From Leuctra nigra (Eukaryota; Arthropoda; Insecta; Plecoptera; Leuctridae): a stretch of DNA of 64,000 bases. The DNA lies in assembly GCA_934045905.1 (NCBI GenBank), contig OW203767.1, forward strand, positions 13,581,073 through 13,645,072, read 5' to 3'. Position numbers and translations under genes: made by a program. This document shows, in pieces, positions 1 through 13,129 of the stretch (position 1 is the stretch's first letter; the number at the start of each line of letters is the position of its first letter). Under the pieces are notes generated by a model. It was not told where the DNA came from, made no database searches, and worked only from the letters and a program-made list of their open reading frames with translations.

Positions 1-2564
1 CTGTAGGCAACTATTAAGTAGAATTGCATAAGATAAAGACGATATTAATAGATGTAAACTTTTATATTAACCAATTTACTTTCCAAAAAAGGAAAAAGCA
101 AATCATCTGGCAATAATTGTGAGCATTTGTGCCAGTTCTGATACGTTATTAAAATATGCATAATTTATAAGATCATCAGAATGAATTCAGGCTAATGCTT
201 TTATGACTCATGACCTCTGCTTTCTGATAACTAAACTCTCTTGTAAGGTGACAAGATTGCGAATTAAACATAATAATCCCACCAACATTTCTGCACCCTG
301 ACGATATACAATCTATGCAACTAAAGTGCATCTTTGCATTTGAGACTTGACATTATTCCTGATAGGAGAATCTTATCACTATCAGTCTGTCTACCTGAAG
401 TTAATGCCTGATAATATCAGTTAGAGAGCAGATACAAGTGGGCCCGATACTATCTGGCCATGCGGACATTTTGTCGCAGATACAATCATTTCTTTTTCAA
501 TTTCAACATTTTCAATTTGTTTCCAAGTACTTTGTTTTTATATTCACCAAACATTGTGTCCAATTATATCTGAAAACAGTCTTGTCCATGATTAGCGAGA
601 ATGTTGTGAAACTTGTGAAACATTGTTACGCGAATAATAAAATTGAACTTTAGGTTTACGTTTAAAATTATAAGAAAATACCCTGAAGTATGAAAGAGTA
701 AAAAACTGCTCACTAAATGATCATGTTAGAATATTGGATTCTTAGCTCGTTTAGATTTCAACGAGGAACGTCGATTTATATCCAGTTAAATAATATAATA
801 ATGAAAATAAAGGGATTGGTTCCGGACATTGAGGCAAGGATAAGTGACAAAAAGGTAAGGATAGGTAAGTATGAAATATGGAGGAAATGCGTGCGTTTAG
901 CGATGAAGAAAAATATAATGAAAAAGAGTAGAATTGAGATTATTTTTTCATGACCTACGTCTACGAGAATCCGAAGTTTTGTAGAGGAGCTCAACTTTCG
1001 GCAAATTACTTTTTATATTCATGTAAACTGATGGATTCACTGACAAATCCCATAAGTCGGATGACAAATTCCAGGATTCCTATCGACAACATTATCCTGT
1101 GACGTCCTCTTTGATGTGAATGAAAAGTGACACTGAAAACCACAAGCGTGGGTGGATTACATTCATCCTTATCATCTGACAGCATATGATGATGATGATT
1201 TACATTTCAATTCACATTCACTGACGTATACCGAACATTTTCCATTTACTATAAGGAAAATCTAGATTTATTTCTCAATTCATATTCATCAAGGAAAGAA
1301 GTGGATTATACATTATAAACTTGTGTCTCATTTGGATTCTTGTTATTGTTTCATGTTCGCACACATATTAATTCATTATTTCATTCAATAATCGCTCAAG
1401 GAAAATATGTCTATATTATGTTCAATTAAGGTTCAGCTTCCTTGTTTTTTTTTTGTTGGTCCTTTTGTATGACGTACACAAGTAAATTATTACAATTGAT
1501 TGCGCAAGCTTGTAAATTTCGGTGTTAAAATGACAATCATTTTTAATGGAAGCAAAGTCTGTCTGGCGGACAATAAGAACTGGATTGATCTGGTTCTATT
1601 GAGCTTCAATCAAGGTTTGGTTATGAAGTTGATGTAGGACCAATTTATTGATTGCATTGAGACTTTAATATTTCTATTGCGCAGTCAAGTTCGATGATTT
1701 TTCCTTGGATAATTTTTATATCGTGCGCTGACAGCAGAAAGACACTAACTGTAATTCTGTAATTCTGAGATGAATTACATTCTTATTAATTCAGGCAGTG
1801 CAAATATAAAATCACTAGAATATTCTTAGTTTTATCTAAAGACCATTTTTTTAACTTTTAAAATTGTGAAAACTTAAAATTGAATTTGCTTGCTAACTCA
1901 ATTTTCGCAAAATGTGAGTTATTGTGACTCTCTGCAGTTTAATTCAGTTTATTTTATATGTTAGTAGTTAATTTGATCACGGAAGATTTTATTTATAATG
2001 CGGCATTTCTCTCATGACATACGAAAAACAGAATGACGATTGCACATTTTCTTGAATAGTTTTTACACTCTTATTGCACTTCACATCCTATCGAAGCGAA
2101 GGTTGCCACATTTCCATTCTTCGAAGTCATTTTGCGATTCTTTTCTGCATCGTGATATTGACACGAACATATTCTAGAAACTTGTCAATATAACAAGTTA
2201 CAAACTGAAATTCTATGAAACTGCATTTTATTAGACAGTTGTAGTATTTTTGAGGACATTTTTTAAGAATGTCTTCATGCTCTCAAATTCACTTCAATTG
2301 ATCTTGGAAAATCCAGATTATTTGACGTAATTTCTTTGCTCCACCAATTAACCCCTGACCTATAATAATGGACGAATCATCAATAGTTTGTTAGACCTCG
2401 CTTGTACCTGGTTGAAACATATAACAACTGGTTCTTAATCTTACCCCACTCTGACTTGCATTCACTTGGACCATGTCTTCAATTAACTGGGATGCTCGAA
2501 GCGCGTCATCCGCGAAGTAATTCAATCAATATCAATTAGCACAGCGAGAAAGTCTGTCGCATGG
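1..2564. other. AT-rich DNA, no gene seen
   Basis: Only short chance ORFs without codon structure. No repeats above a few bases recognised. Confidence 0.6.
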
Positions 2565-3050
2565 CGTCACAATAAATCCTGTCATTGTAGAGCATCAGAT
2601 GTCACAAGAAATCGTGACATTGTAGAGCATCGGATGTCACAAGAAATCCTGTCATTGTAGAGCATCGGATGTCACAAGAAATCCTGTCATTGTAGAGCAT
2701 CAGATATGTCACAAGAAATCCTGTCATTGTAGAGCATCGGATGTCACAAGAAATCCTGTCATTGTAGAGCATCGGATGTCACAAGAAATCCTGTCATTGT
2801 AGAGCATCGGATGTCACAAGAAATCCTGTCATTGTAGAGCATCGGATGTCACAAGAAATCCTGTCATTGTAGAGCATCAGATGTCACAAGAAATCCTGTC
2901 ATTGTAGAGCATCGGATGTCACAAGAAATCCTGTCATTGTAGAGCATCGGATGTCACAAGAAATCCTGTCATTGTAGAGCATCAGATATGTCACAAGAAA
3001 TCGTGACATTGTAGAGCATCAGAGCATCAGATATGTCACAAGAAATCGTG
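2565..3050. repeat. 35-bp minisatellite, about 13.5 copies
   Basis: The unit is about 35 bp, starts ATGTCACAAGAAATCCTGTC and ends CATTGTAGAGCATCGG. Two units carry an additional AT. The second and last units read TCGTGACATT where the inner ones read TCCTGTCATT; a short GAGCATCA duplication occurs at the right end. There are no unique spacers, so it is not CRISPR-like. Confidence 0.95.
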
Positions 3051-5329
3051 TTTGTCCAGCATCAATCAGCTGGACCCGGATCAGATTTACTGATTAAAAC
3101 CAATGACGTAGTAGCTGTTTTATATAGGGCGTTAATATTTCATCAGAAAACACTCGAATTTCTATTATGTATTTCAATTTGTCTAGATTTAGCCATGAAA
3201 AAATATTTGTTTTTATTTTTATCTTAATTTGTATAAAATAAACCACATTTTGTTGGTCGACGAAGATTTCATATGCCAAACTGAAGGGAAGTATCGGTTA
3301 GAAATGACGGGATACGCAACCGACGGACGTTTTCAAATCATTTTCCGTCCTTTTTAAATATATTTTATGGCTTTTATGATGACATACATTTATTTGTCTC
3401 TCAAATTTTCAAATAAAATAAAATATAGGCCACGTCTCTTATCTTGTCAAGGAATATTTTTCTTCAATATTTATTTTCATTATAAAATAGTTTGACAGTC
3501 GCAACTAAAGTATGCTAATAAGTAATATTTGTGCCTGAACAATCCTCCGTCAGCATGCAAATATAGAAATGAGTAGTGTGGGTTCGAATCTTATGTGCAT
3601 CAATAAACAACGAACAAAGTGGTAGTATGCACACTTGAATCAACAACTTTGTAACGAGTACAAGTAAATATACACTCGCGGACACAGAAATGTGTTTTTG
3701 TGTGCATTCATTACTATCCTTATCCAAGGCAAAAAAAAATTAATATGTTGAGAAAGGAGCTTCAATTCTTGTGTCTACGCAGCGTGTGATCATAAAAGCT
3801 TGTATAATGAAGCAATATCTCCATTCATCTTGTAATGGACCTATTCATAAGTCTGGTCGAGATGGTGTGTGCTAACTCGATGTGCAAACATCTTGCATGA
3901 AGTGCTAACCTTGCTGCTAATGACAGAGCGGTGCGGGTGACTACCTATTGGCATACCTTCACCCTGCGGGCCTCTCGAGGGGCACCTTTAGGGGCCCCTG
4001 CCCTCCGCAAGGATAGCCACCTCCTTTCTCTTCCTCATTTTCAAGATTAATTCCTGGGTTGATTGATGATTCATTCCATTCGGATATTTGTTTGTGTCTG
4101 ATCCGGATTTCATTGGCGTTTTTCCAGAGCAGATCAAGAATGACTCAACTATTTACTTCCTTGATCTGGGGTTTTAAAATCTCTCTGACTTCTTAATCGA
4201 AACATAATTTATCTTCTTTATTTTGACTGTTTTTCTAGTTTATAGCAAATTCCTTTGGATCTAAGCTAGTTTATATAAAGAATGTGTTTGTGTTGATATC
4301 GATCTATTTTCAGTTTAAGCACATCGATCGGTCGTGATTTAAAAGAAAGTTTGTCTGGAAAAATTTTATGATTGTGTTCTTTCGTGCCGGTTTCGATTCC
4401 AGATTAATCAAGCACGCTACGTTTTCTACTTTTATTGCAATTCACAACGAACACTCGCCTGCAATAAACCGCTCGTTGACATCTGGGAAAAGATAAAATC
4501 TTTCACAGGAAATGAGTTTGCATATGCAGACCATCCTGTAGGTACGTTAATTAATGATTTTTTGGATTGAGAAACTTTTTGACAAATTCAATCCTTGGAT
4601 TCTTAAAAAAGAACCGACACTTGATATAGTAAAAATCCAAAATTAGTTGAAACAAACTTCTCAAATGATTCGTTCACCCTTGGTTAGGATCCAAAAATAT
4701 CCACTAATTTGGGACAAATCTTACCCTTGGGTTCTTTTCTTCGAAGATGTTCAATGATTTGGAAACAATCCCAACATAATCAAAATAAATAGGAAGGACA
4801 CCGTTCTCTAAACAAGCATTAGGATAAATTTAATTTCCTTGTATAAGTATAAAATCTTCAAACATTTTCGTTGACATCAAGTTAATAATTTCCAATTTGT
4901 AGTTTTGAATATTATGATAAGAACAATCAGACGGCGAATTGAAATAGATCCACCATTTCTCTAAACCCAAGTCTTTTTCTATGTGACCTTGAGTATGTAT
5001 TTCGGGATAAGCAATTACGATATAATGACAAATACATTATCGATTGAAATAAAGTTATCATGGAAGCCATAAATAAGGTATAATCGAACCTATGCTATAC
5101 GAAATTATAATACCTACTTACCTAATTGGAGTCGCAAATAGAATTTGTAAAATAAAACATGTATACATAATTGAAACAAAACAAGCCTTATAGATCAATC
5201 TTACCTTATTTTATAATTTTGACGATCGTAACGTTTGTTTGTTGCTCAACTACTAAATCATTTGTTCCACGAATAGAAAATAGTATGTACATAAAAAGGC
5301 TCCGTTTCTGGCTATATGTTTGCATGTTG
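3051..5329. other. AT-rich DNA, no gene seen
   Basis: No supported gene. A short GC-rich patch at 3930-4020 has GAGGGGCACC / GGGGCCCCTG words. The rest is unremarkable. Confidence 0.55.
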
Positions 5330-5714
5330 CAGGCGCGGTTAGGACCAAAAATGTGGGTGGGCAGACGAAATTTTGTGAAAAACACGACCCGCGGGGGGTT
5401 TGGGGGGCAAGACCCCCCAACCGCTCCGCGGGTTTTTTTTTAAAAATTGATGGTCCTAGAAGCGGTTTTGAGTGTTTTCGGAATATATTAACCTACCTCT
5501 GAAACTAAATTTAGGGACACCTTCACAATAAATTTAAAACAGCCACCGAATCTAGAGCTTATATGGGGTAAAATACCCAACTTTAATTTTACATGAAAAT
5601 TTAATTTGTATTTTTAGCCATATTTATATTTAATTTTGTTGTAAATTGGTTTTTTAACACAGAATATTACGAATTTTAAGCATAAAGAGAAAAGGACACC
5701 TGCAACCGCGCCTG
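5330..5714. mobile_element. hAT-like MITE, degraded TSD
   Basis: This 385-bp segment has terminal inverted repeats CAGGCGCGGTT / AACCGCGCCTG. The interior has a GGGGGGTTTGGGGGGCAAG-type inverted G/C motif seen in related elements here. The flanking octamers match at only 4 of 8, so it is older or the class is uncertain. Confidence 0.6.
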
Positions 5715-7544
5715 GACAGTTTATACGGTCAATCAATTTCTGAGAGAAGTTCCCAAGTTCCCAAGAGGAGCCTTTTCTGTGCATTCTGTCCTCCACGTGT
5801 CTGAAGAGATGATTGCATGCAAATCCGAGCAATGATCACAAGATATTTCTGAGTCGTGATTTGGTCGCCCGCCATGTGTGTTAGACTGGATGGTGGCCAG
5901 TTCCCTTGTACTCCCAATTGTGTTTAATATTACAATTAAATCTCTATTATTTCGCACATAAACGCACTGCCAACTACTTTCCATCACCCCCAGGCAAATG
6001 TCTGGCGCCAGGAATTATTTAAAGTCGCGGTCCAAAGACCTGGGATTACGAAATCTCATCAACATTCCTACTCTCGAGTACCTAAAGACACTAATGATTC
6101 TGCTATTTACACAATACTGAGCTATTTCCACGAGATTTCATCCTGAACTATGTGTGATGCTGTAATAATAGTAAACACTATTTAAAATAGCACCAAGTAA
6201 TTCGTTGTTGAGGTGACTCTTCGACATTCCAACAGCTCGATAAACAATCAGATCGAATCACTAATACATTGACACTTGTTGCAACATATGTTATGAGATT
6301 CTGAGCTGCTGTAGATCAGTTTGGTTTCGATCAGTTTATAACGAGTCGTATGAAAATTGCTTCGAAACAACGATTTTTTAGCATTTCTGTTGATCTTTTT
6401 TAAAACCGGATTCGATTTGTTCAATTCAAATATTTGAAACGTAATTATTACGTAGTTATGATATTTGATTTAAACCATGCATTTGTGCCGGTGAGACCCA
6501 CCAGCTACTGATCTAAACAAATCTATAGTCATCTACACTTCCACTTTCACATGCAATAATTAAAAAACACTTAAACTAAATATAATCTCAATTAATTGTG
6601 ATCATGATCGTGAACAGAGAAAGGTAGAAGGAATCCTCCTTGAAAAAGTTATACATGCAAAAGAACAAGTCATGTTTCTTCTGGAAGTTTCGATCAGTGA
6701 TAAAAAGCAAGATGGATTGAGTGGAGGACTGGTTAGCAGACTCAGTTGACCTTACAAGGACATACCTAGCATGTCTGAAAGTAACATTACTGACATGATT
6801 AATAATAGACCTGGTTTGTACACACCGTATACTTACAAGGCACCTACGGGCTATTTCAGCGTCTCAAACGGAACGCTCGTGTCCAGTTTACGGATACTGA
6901 TTTTGCCACGCTGAATTCCTTTGCGAATTTCTACATTCAAACTTGTTAATGGAAAGAAAATGTCTATGGAATTTACTTCCAGAAGAGAATTTGTATGGCC
7001 TGGAAATAGAAATGTTGAAAGATAACGTATTTTTTCTTTTCCTTTTACAAACGTAAGTTTAAATCTGCATACGAATGTAATTAAATGAAACTTGAACCTT
7101 GTCAAGGATACGTAGTGGTCATTGTGAAGGTTTTCGCTAATCGCTTTGCATTTCAAAGTTTCGTATTGTGTATTCAATGAAGTGGTGGGACTGTCCGGTA
7201 ATAACTAGTAAGTAACGAAACAAACTAATGTTTTAAACTAAAGCCACTGATATTTTGTAATTAGCTAGTTATCTTTGACAGTTGACGGGTTGTTATCACA
7301 CGGTAATAACAGACTTCTGTGATAACTGTAATTTACGAAGTTGAGGTAAATCAGCCAGATATTGCTATGTGAAGGAGTTACTCCCATGTTCATCACTTAT
7401 ATCACATCCTGTTTAACTCGCAATTTAGAAGTATGGAATTAATTCCCTGGAGAGAGGAAAAGTGTCTGTAGAAGTTACTCGCTATTTGCCAAACCAAAAC
7501 ACAAACTCAACTCAAATAATATCGCACAGAGCAAGCTTGGTCAG
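5715..7544. other. No gene seen
   Basis: Overlapping small ORFs at 5729-5987 and 6851-7177 lack family similarity or codon bias. Confidence 0.55.
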
Positions 7545-7695
7545 AATTTCGCTCTGGATTAATTCTCTCCGGAGATCCAGGATTCGATTCCAGAGGTCGT
7601 CATTCCTGACTGAGGTTTTATGTGATTTACAAATGTTACATCAAATAGACCACGACCGCCTCTTTCCCACCGTCCATCCTCACCGGCATTAGCAG
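7545..7695 (+). mobile_element. Degenerate copy of the same SINE family
   Basis: The B-box-like GGATTCGATTCC and the body ACCACGACCGCCTCTTTCCC-ACCGTCCATCCT match the minus strand of 12833-13107. Confidence 0.6.
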
Positions 7696-8569
7696 AACAT
7701 AAGACGTAACATTCTTGAAAATATCTAAGTCCTATTAGATCTAAATCGTGTTATCGGTAGGAGCTTTATAAGATAAACTCAAAAGTAATTTAAAAGAAGG
7801 TAAATAAAACCTAAGCAAATAAATAAAATGGTGTTAACAGATTACTTGATAGAAATTACTCCAAGTCTATTCCATTGACACGTTTCTGAGACATAATCAT
7901 CAAATTAGCATAATTTAGTATCCAGGTCAGCGCTGAGCATAAACATAATAATATAAATATTCCAAGATCCAGGTTTTGTAAGCTCCATATGCTCCAGAAA
8001 GATATTCTCGGAAATCAAACTGGAGGTCATCTTTTACCGAGTAGTTTTTTGCGATGGAATTAAGGTCTCAACTGATCACGTACTGAAGGCGTGATCTATC
8101 AGTGATCAGTGTAGATCAGATCAATAATAGATCAATTGGCGAGGACAGATGAGAGACGATTGAACATCAGGATGAATAACAAGAGCTAATTACGTGCTTT
8201 GTTGCATTACATAATGGCAGTGATTGAAACTCTGAAGCACTTTCATGTCAATGCAATTCCAGATACACGTTTGTATCAAATAAAACATGGGATTGATCTG
8301 TTTTTCATAATAAAAAATGCATAAGGTAATGTCTGAATTAAGACATTTAATTTTAGTTGACAAGTCCGACTGTCTCATTGCCAACAATAGGGAAGTCACC
8401 TTAAAATTAGATTTCAAAATAATATTTGTTTTAAGATGTTGCTGAATACAGATTTGATATTATTTTTGTTGTCAGATTAATAGTTTTCAAGGAATTAATT
8501 AACAAAGTTTGAAATATTTCTTACAATTTTAAAACAGGAAAATTGACAATTACATCACAATTAGCTATA

Positions 8570-8602
8570 TTGCCATGGCAACAAAGGAATCACCATGGTA
8601 AC
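8570..8602. promoter_or_regulatory. Two X-box-like motifs
   Basis: TTGCCATGGCAAC (8570-8582) and CACCATGGTAAC (8591-8602) fit the RFX half-site pattern. No gene is recognisable next to them. Confidence 0.3.
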
Positions 8603-10134
8603 ACATTGTTGGATGCTTGGAAATGACATCACATTCCTGATTCTTGATACAGGCCGTTTTTCCCGCCAAAATATTCAATGACATTTGATTTTGATTTTTA
8701 TGAATGAAAATTTTAAATTTTGCTGGTGATAAGTGTGTTTGTCATTGTTATTTGTATTGATATTTACAAATTAACTAGAATAAAATTTCATGAGACTTCC
8801 CTATTGTCAAACGAAAGTGAGATTAATTTTTTCCTAATATTTTCATGTTCTTCTATAATTCGAAATAATTCAACTGCGCAATTTATCAAAATATCTCTTT
8901 CAAAGTTTCCTTACAAAGTTATTAGACATCGTGACGTAATATCATTAGTCTGTCCATGAACCAGGAAATAGTGCACCCAACAGAAACCTTGACATGAACT
9001 TTATGACATCTACTGTCTCCTGTCACCGATGAGCCAGTAAGACATCTGCATGAACTCTCTACCTCGTGCTGGGATTGTAAACATGGCTTCAGTTTATACA
9101 ACCCACTGTCATGCAATGAATTAGTGTAATTCTTAGTTCCATTTGGAAGTCGGCACGATATCACTGGATAATGCCTAGGGACACGAGAATACGTCGAGCC
9201 ATGGCGCCACGGAGTGGTTTAGTACCTAGTACTTACTGGATTCTAAGGTATATTTGTATAAATAGTCTTGGATAATTGGACATAATTATTTTGAACTGTA
9301 CCAAAGGAAAAGAATCATAATTCTTACTTTTTTTCTTGGTCACAAATGAGCTGCTTTTTTATCTCTGTGCTCCGGAGGCCAAACAACTATTGTTTGCCAA
9401 TAATGTTTTGTGTTTTTTTCCGAAATCTTTTGTTGACTCGAATTGAATTAGAAACGCGATTAGAAATAAATGCTTTCTCAATACAAACCCTGCAAGTATC
9501 TTGTGATCGTTTTTATATCTGAATTTCATCAACAGCTACCAAAATTGATATTATATATATGTTATGATACTACAACGGGTTACAATTTTGTACAAAAATT
9601 GTTTTCGTAAAAATTAGAGTTACTATCTAGATACTGCTAGGAATGATTAAATAGGTTATTCAATCAACCCCGATGTATGGTATAAAACATAACCTGATAT
9701 CAACATGGAATGCGACACACTTGGACTGTATCCCGATCAATGTGACGCAATACGCATGCAGTCTGCCGCAAGGGGCGCCACGGTCGCACAGAATGCGGGT
9801 CAGTGCCATGGCTGCGGCGTCGCAATGTGCGTGGAGTTACGCACGTAGGCCCAATCAATCCATGCGTCCAGATGTGCGTAGAGCGTTCCAGAAGGAACGA
9901 GAAACATTGACTTTGGCCAGCATGAAAGGCGTGGAAAATATCCGCCTCTTTCCCTTTATTTATTATCAAACAATGTCATACTGTCACTACTTTACTATAC
10001 TAGACCTACTGTTTCTCCCACTTGATATTTACAACCTACTTCACTTCTACTTATACTATTCTTTACGATATTATTTTCACATTCTGCGCATTGTCGTATT
10101 CTTCATGAGCAATCGTTCCTGATCGAATCGTTTA

Positions 10135-10280
10135 GAATTCAAAATTGAACAAGATTCGATTTCGTTTTGAATTCAAAATTGTACAACATTCGATTTCGGT
10201 TAGAATAATAGAATTCAAAATGGTATAAGATTCGATTTCCTTTAGAATTCAAAATTGTACAAGATTTGATTTCGTACGTG
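10135..10280. repeat. 34-bp tandem repeat, four copies
   Basis: GAATTCAAAATTG begins units at 10135, 10169, 10211 and 10245, each followed by an AAGATTCGATTTCG-like half. Spacings are 34, 42 and 34 bp; the longer one has an 8-bp insertion. Confidence 0.85.
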
Positions 10281-11710
10281 CTTTTGATTCCAGTTAGGTA
10301 TACCATTAGAATTCGAATTTCGAATTAGTACTTATACAAAATCTTACAACATACACATATTCAGAATCTCTTTCCTGCAATACCGTTCAAGTAGGTAACT
10401 TTATTTCATCAGTTTCTCAACAGAATTCGTTGAACTGTCTGTACATACATACCACACGTCCCCACCACTTCCGTTACGTATTACGCTCTACCTACGTATA
10501 ACCTCGCCTTATCGTTTTCATTACAAATGCCATTGATTTATATATTGTATATTTTGTATTGTACGTAGAATCTTTGTTGATATTCGTATTAACTGATAAG
10601 ACAAAAGATAAGTCTCATTGTTTTTGAGCTTACTAAACAGTCATGATGACATTCTGTAGTAAGTGTGTAAATAATGAACTTTAGCTTCCCATTGATGAAT
10701 AATTGAAGATGCAAGGTAATAATGATGCAATTAATCATGACATATGCATATTAAATCACGTTTTGATCGATACATTTCCAATACCTCGAGGTTGAAAGTA
10801 GAATTAACTTGACGTGTTAAAAAGCATTTAACGATGCAATTTACATGCAAATGCAGTTCCTCGTATCGAATGAATGTATGTGGAAGGTGTGACAAAACTA
10901 GAAACATTAGCAGGTAGATTCTAATACACGTGTAGCTAACAGTGATTGTGTTTCTTATTTGTGTGTTTAAAGGATAAATCAGAGCTAAGAAGATTGTGCC
11001 AAAAGCTTTTTTAAAAACAAGTGACATTGGTGGACTTAATTTATGAACAGTTGGCAGTGTTATGAAATGAAACAAATCTTTTTTTCTTCTGTAATTCGCA
11101 CTTTTTTTTGTTAATTTCGGTATGAAGGTTAATTGGATAATTAGAAATTTGGAAAATGTCCACAAGGCCAGAAAACATAGAAGAAAAGAAGCATTGTTCG
11201 TCTTCAGCAAAAAGGTCGATAGTCTTGATACCTTGTCTTGATTTGGAATAATTCTAAAGTTAAAACGTATAGGTACTACATATTTTATTCAAAAAGTTGA
11301 TTGAAAAATTACAAAATTTCATTTCCAGATGCAGCAGCGAAAAGTTTTATTTAACGTCGTTCTCATAGATTTGACGTCACAATGCATAAACTTGCACAAG
11401 AAGCACTCTACCTAGTTAGTAAGGTGCGACTGCGATAGTCTCTACTCTGGAGACGTAATTGTCCATTATCATACAGAACAGCACCGCATTCTACTCAATA
11501 TTTTACAAGTACATTTATAATTCATTTCATAATCAAGTTGATGTATAGGTTGCATCATGGTGGGTTGCATGAAAGGAACCAACAAATCGAAAAAAAGTGC
11601 GCCATAGAAAGAAGATAAAAGAAGATTGTAAGATTGTATGATATCGTAATAATGTTGTAAGCTCTACTGAGGGTCAATATTTTAATTACTTCTAAATTAT
11701 AAACTTTTCA

Positions 11711-11820
11711 TTAGGACTATATTGTCATGGTAATAACCAATGGCATTCCTTGAATGACCGTATAAACGTAACTATGGTTTTAGTCGAATATTGAAAAATG
11801 GCAAAATTACACGATTCAAG
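11711..11820 (+). repeat. Dispersed repeat pair, copy 1
   Basis: About 110 bp similar to 19822-19940: TATTGTCATGGTAATAACCA, GAATGACCGT, TGGTTTTAG and TATTGAAAAA are shared in order. It runs into the foldback MITE at 11803. Confidence 0.55.
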
Positions 11821-12111
11821 TTTCCTTGAATTCAACCCTTTCAAGGGGGTTGAAATCAAGACTTGGATCATCTAAATGAAAACATTGAAGCATTTAACAC
11901 GTTTCCAAGTATTGAATTCAAGACATTCAGCCTTTTCAATTAGAACATGTCCTATTTTCCTTTAAGTCTAGAAATACTTCAACCAATTGTTAATTTCACC
12001 GCAACTTCAATCAACAATAAACATTAAATCGTCTAAATTCTCTTTCAAGTTTCCTTGAAATCAAGGGTTAAATTCAACCCCTTCAAGGAAACTTTTGAAC
12101 CGTGTAAATCA
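11803..12111. mobile_element. Foldback MITE, about 310 bp
   Basis: The left end (TTACACGATTCAAGTTTCCT) pairs with the right end (AGGAAACTTTTGAACCGTGT); inner GAATTCAACCC blocks also pair. Confidence 0.6.
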
Positions 12112-12832
12112 GGCTTTAGTTAGAAATAAAATGTATATTTTTGTTTGTAGGTATTTTATATACCTAATGTAATAAGTGAACGTGATATTAAAACAATATC
12201 TTACATATAATCATAGTAGAGATAGAGGTGCAATTTGTTAGGATAGGTATACTGAAAAACTGGCTTTACATGTAAAGCAAATATTTCATCCTAACATCCT
12301 CATCTTTCAATCCATCGATTCATCCCTTCCTTTCAACGTCAATTCATCTCCAGAGAACCATCCAAGCAAACACAGACATCTTGAAATAAACATAGGTAAT
12401 CTTCCGGCTTGTCTTTACATAGCCCATCCTCCACGGTACGTCTGCACTTGTATTTCTGCCGCTAGTGTGGGCGAAGCACGTGGTTGCTTGCTGTGGGTGG
12501 ACGTGTTTTCAGTCACGTTTCAAGCCGACTATCACGAATATCCCATGCATTATGCACGAGTTGCTTGATTACTTCCAATCATTCGCATACACGTGGTTGT
12601 GGCCATGCTTATTCATAGCAGGTGGTGTTTAAAAATATGTTGGAAGCAAGTGTACATCATCTATAACCAACTCACCGTTGTGGTGAAAATCATTGGACTT
12701 TCATAAATATTCATAAAAAGTACCAAAGTACACTCGTAAAAAGTACATTTCGCTACATTCATTCTCGCATTCATTTCTGTAGTCCTCTCTGTAGTTCGTC
12801 GTTATTGGGGGGGGGGGGGGGGGGGGGGGGGA

Positions 12833-13107
12833 TTTTTTTTGTCTGGGGCTTAACGTCGCACTGTTCTGCAGCGTGGCTAATGGCGACGGATGAATGATTA
12901 TGGCGATGATTGGGAGATGATGGTGAAGAGTAGGTAAGGATGGAAGGTGGGAAGGAGGCGGTCGTGGCCTATTTTAGTAGGGTACCTTCCCAGCATTTGC
13001 CTGTCGACTGACGGAATACCACGAAAAAAAACAATCAGGAAGGACGGCCGCGGGAATCGAACCCGGCCTCCGGAATACAAGTTCAGAGCGTTACCACTCA
13101 GTCAATG
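12833..13107 (-). mobile_element. tRNA-derived SINE
   Basis: Read on the minus strand, a tRNA-like head (ACTGAGTGGTAACGC, then Pol III B box GGTTCGATTCC at 13053-13063) is followed by a body (GGCCACGACCGCCTCCTTCC) and a tail GACGTTAAGCCCCAGACAAA near 12840. A 25-base poly-G run (12807-12831) abuts the tail. The ORFs at 12898-13141 are inside the SINE. Confidence 0.75.
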
Positions 13108-13129
13108 TCATACCTGTTCCGTACGAGAA

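Larger units (their letters stand above)
7696..11710. other. No supported gene; CpG-rich patch at 9715-9895
   Basis: Apart from the X-box pair and the 34-bp array, a GC-rich patch at 9715-9895 is open in two frames on opposite strands (149 and 89 codons), but neither translation is recognisable. Confidence 0.5.

Noticed and set aside
2565..3050. Regular 35-bp repeats resembling a CRISPR array
   Set aside because: Units are directly contiguous with no unique spacers and the genome is eukaryotic; it is a minisatellite.
9673..10122. 149-codon ORF in a CpG-rich patch
   Set aside because: No family similarity, ends in unrelated hydrophobic AT-rich sequence, and the opposite strand is also open.
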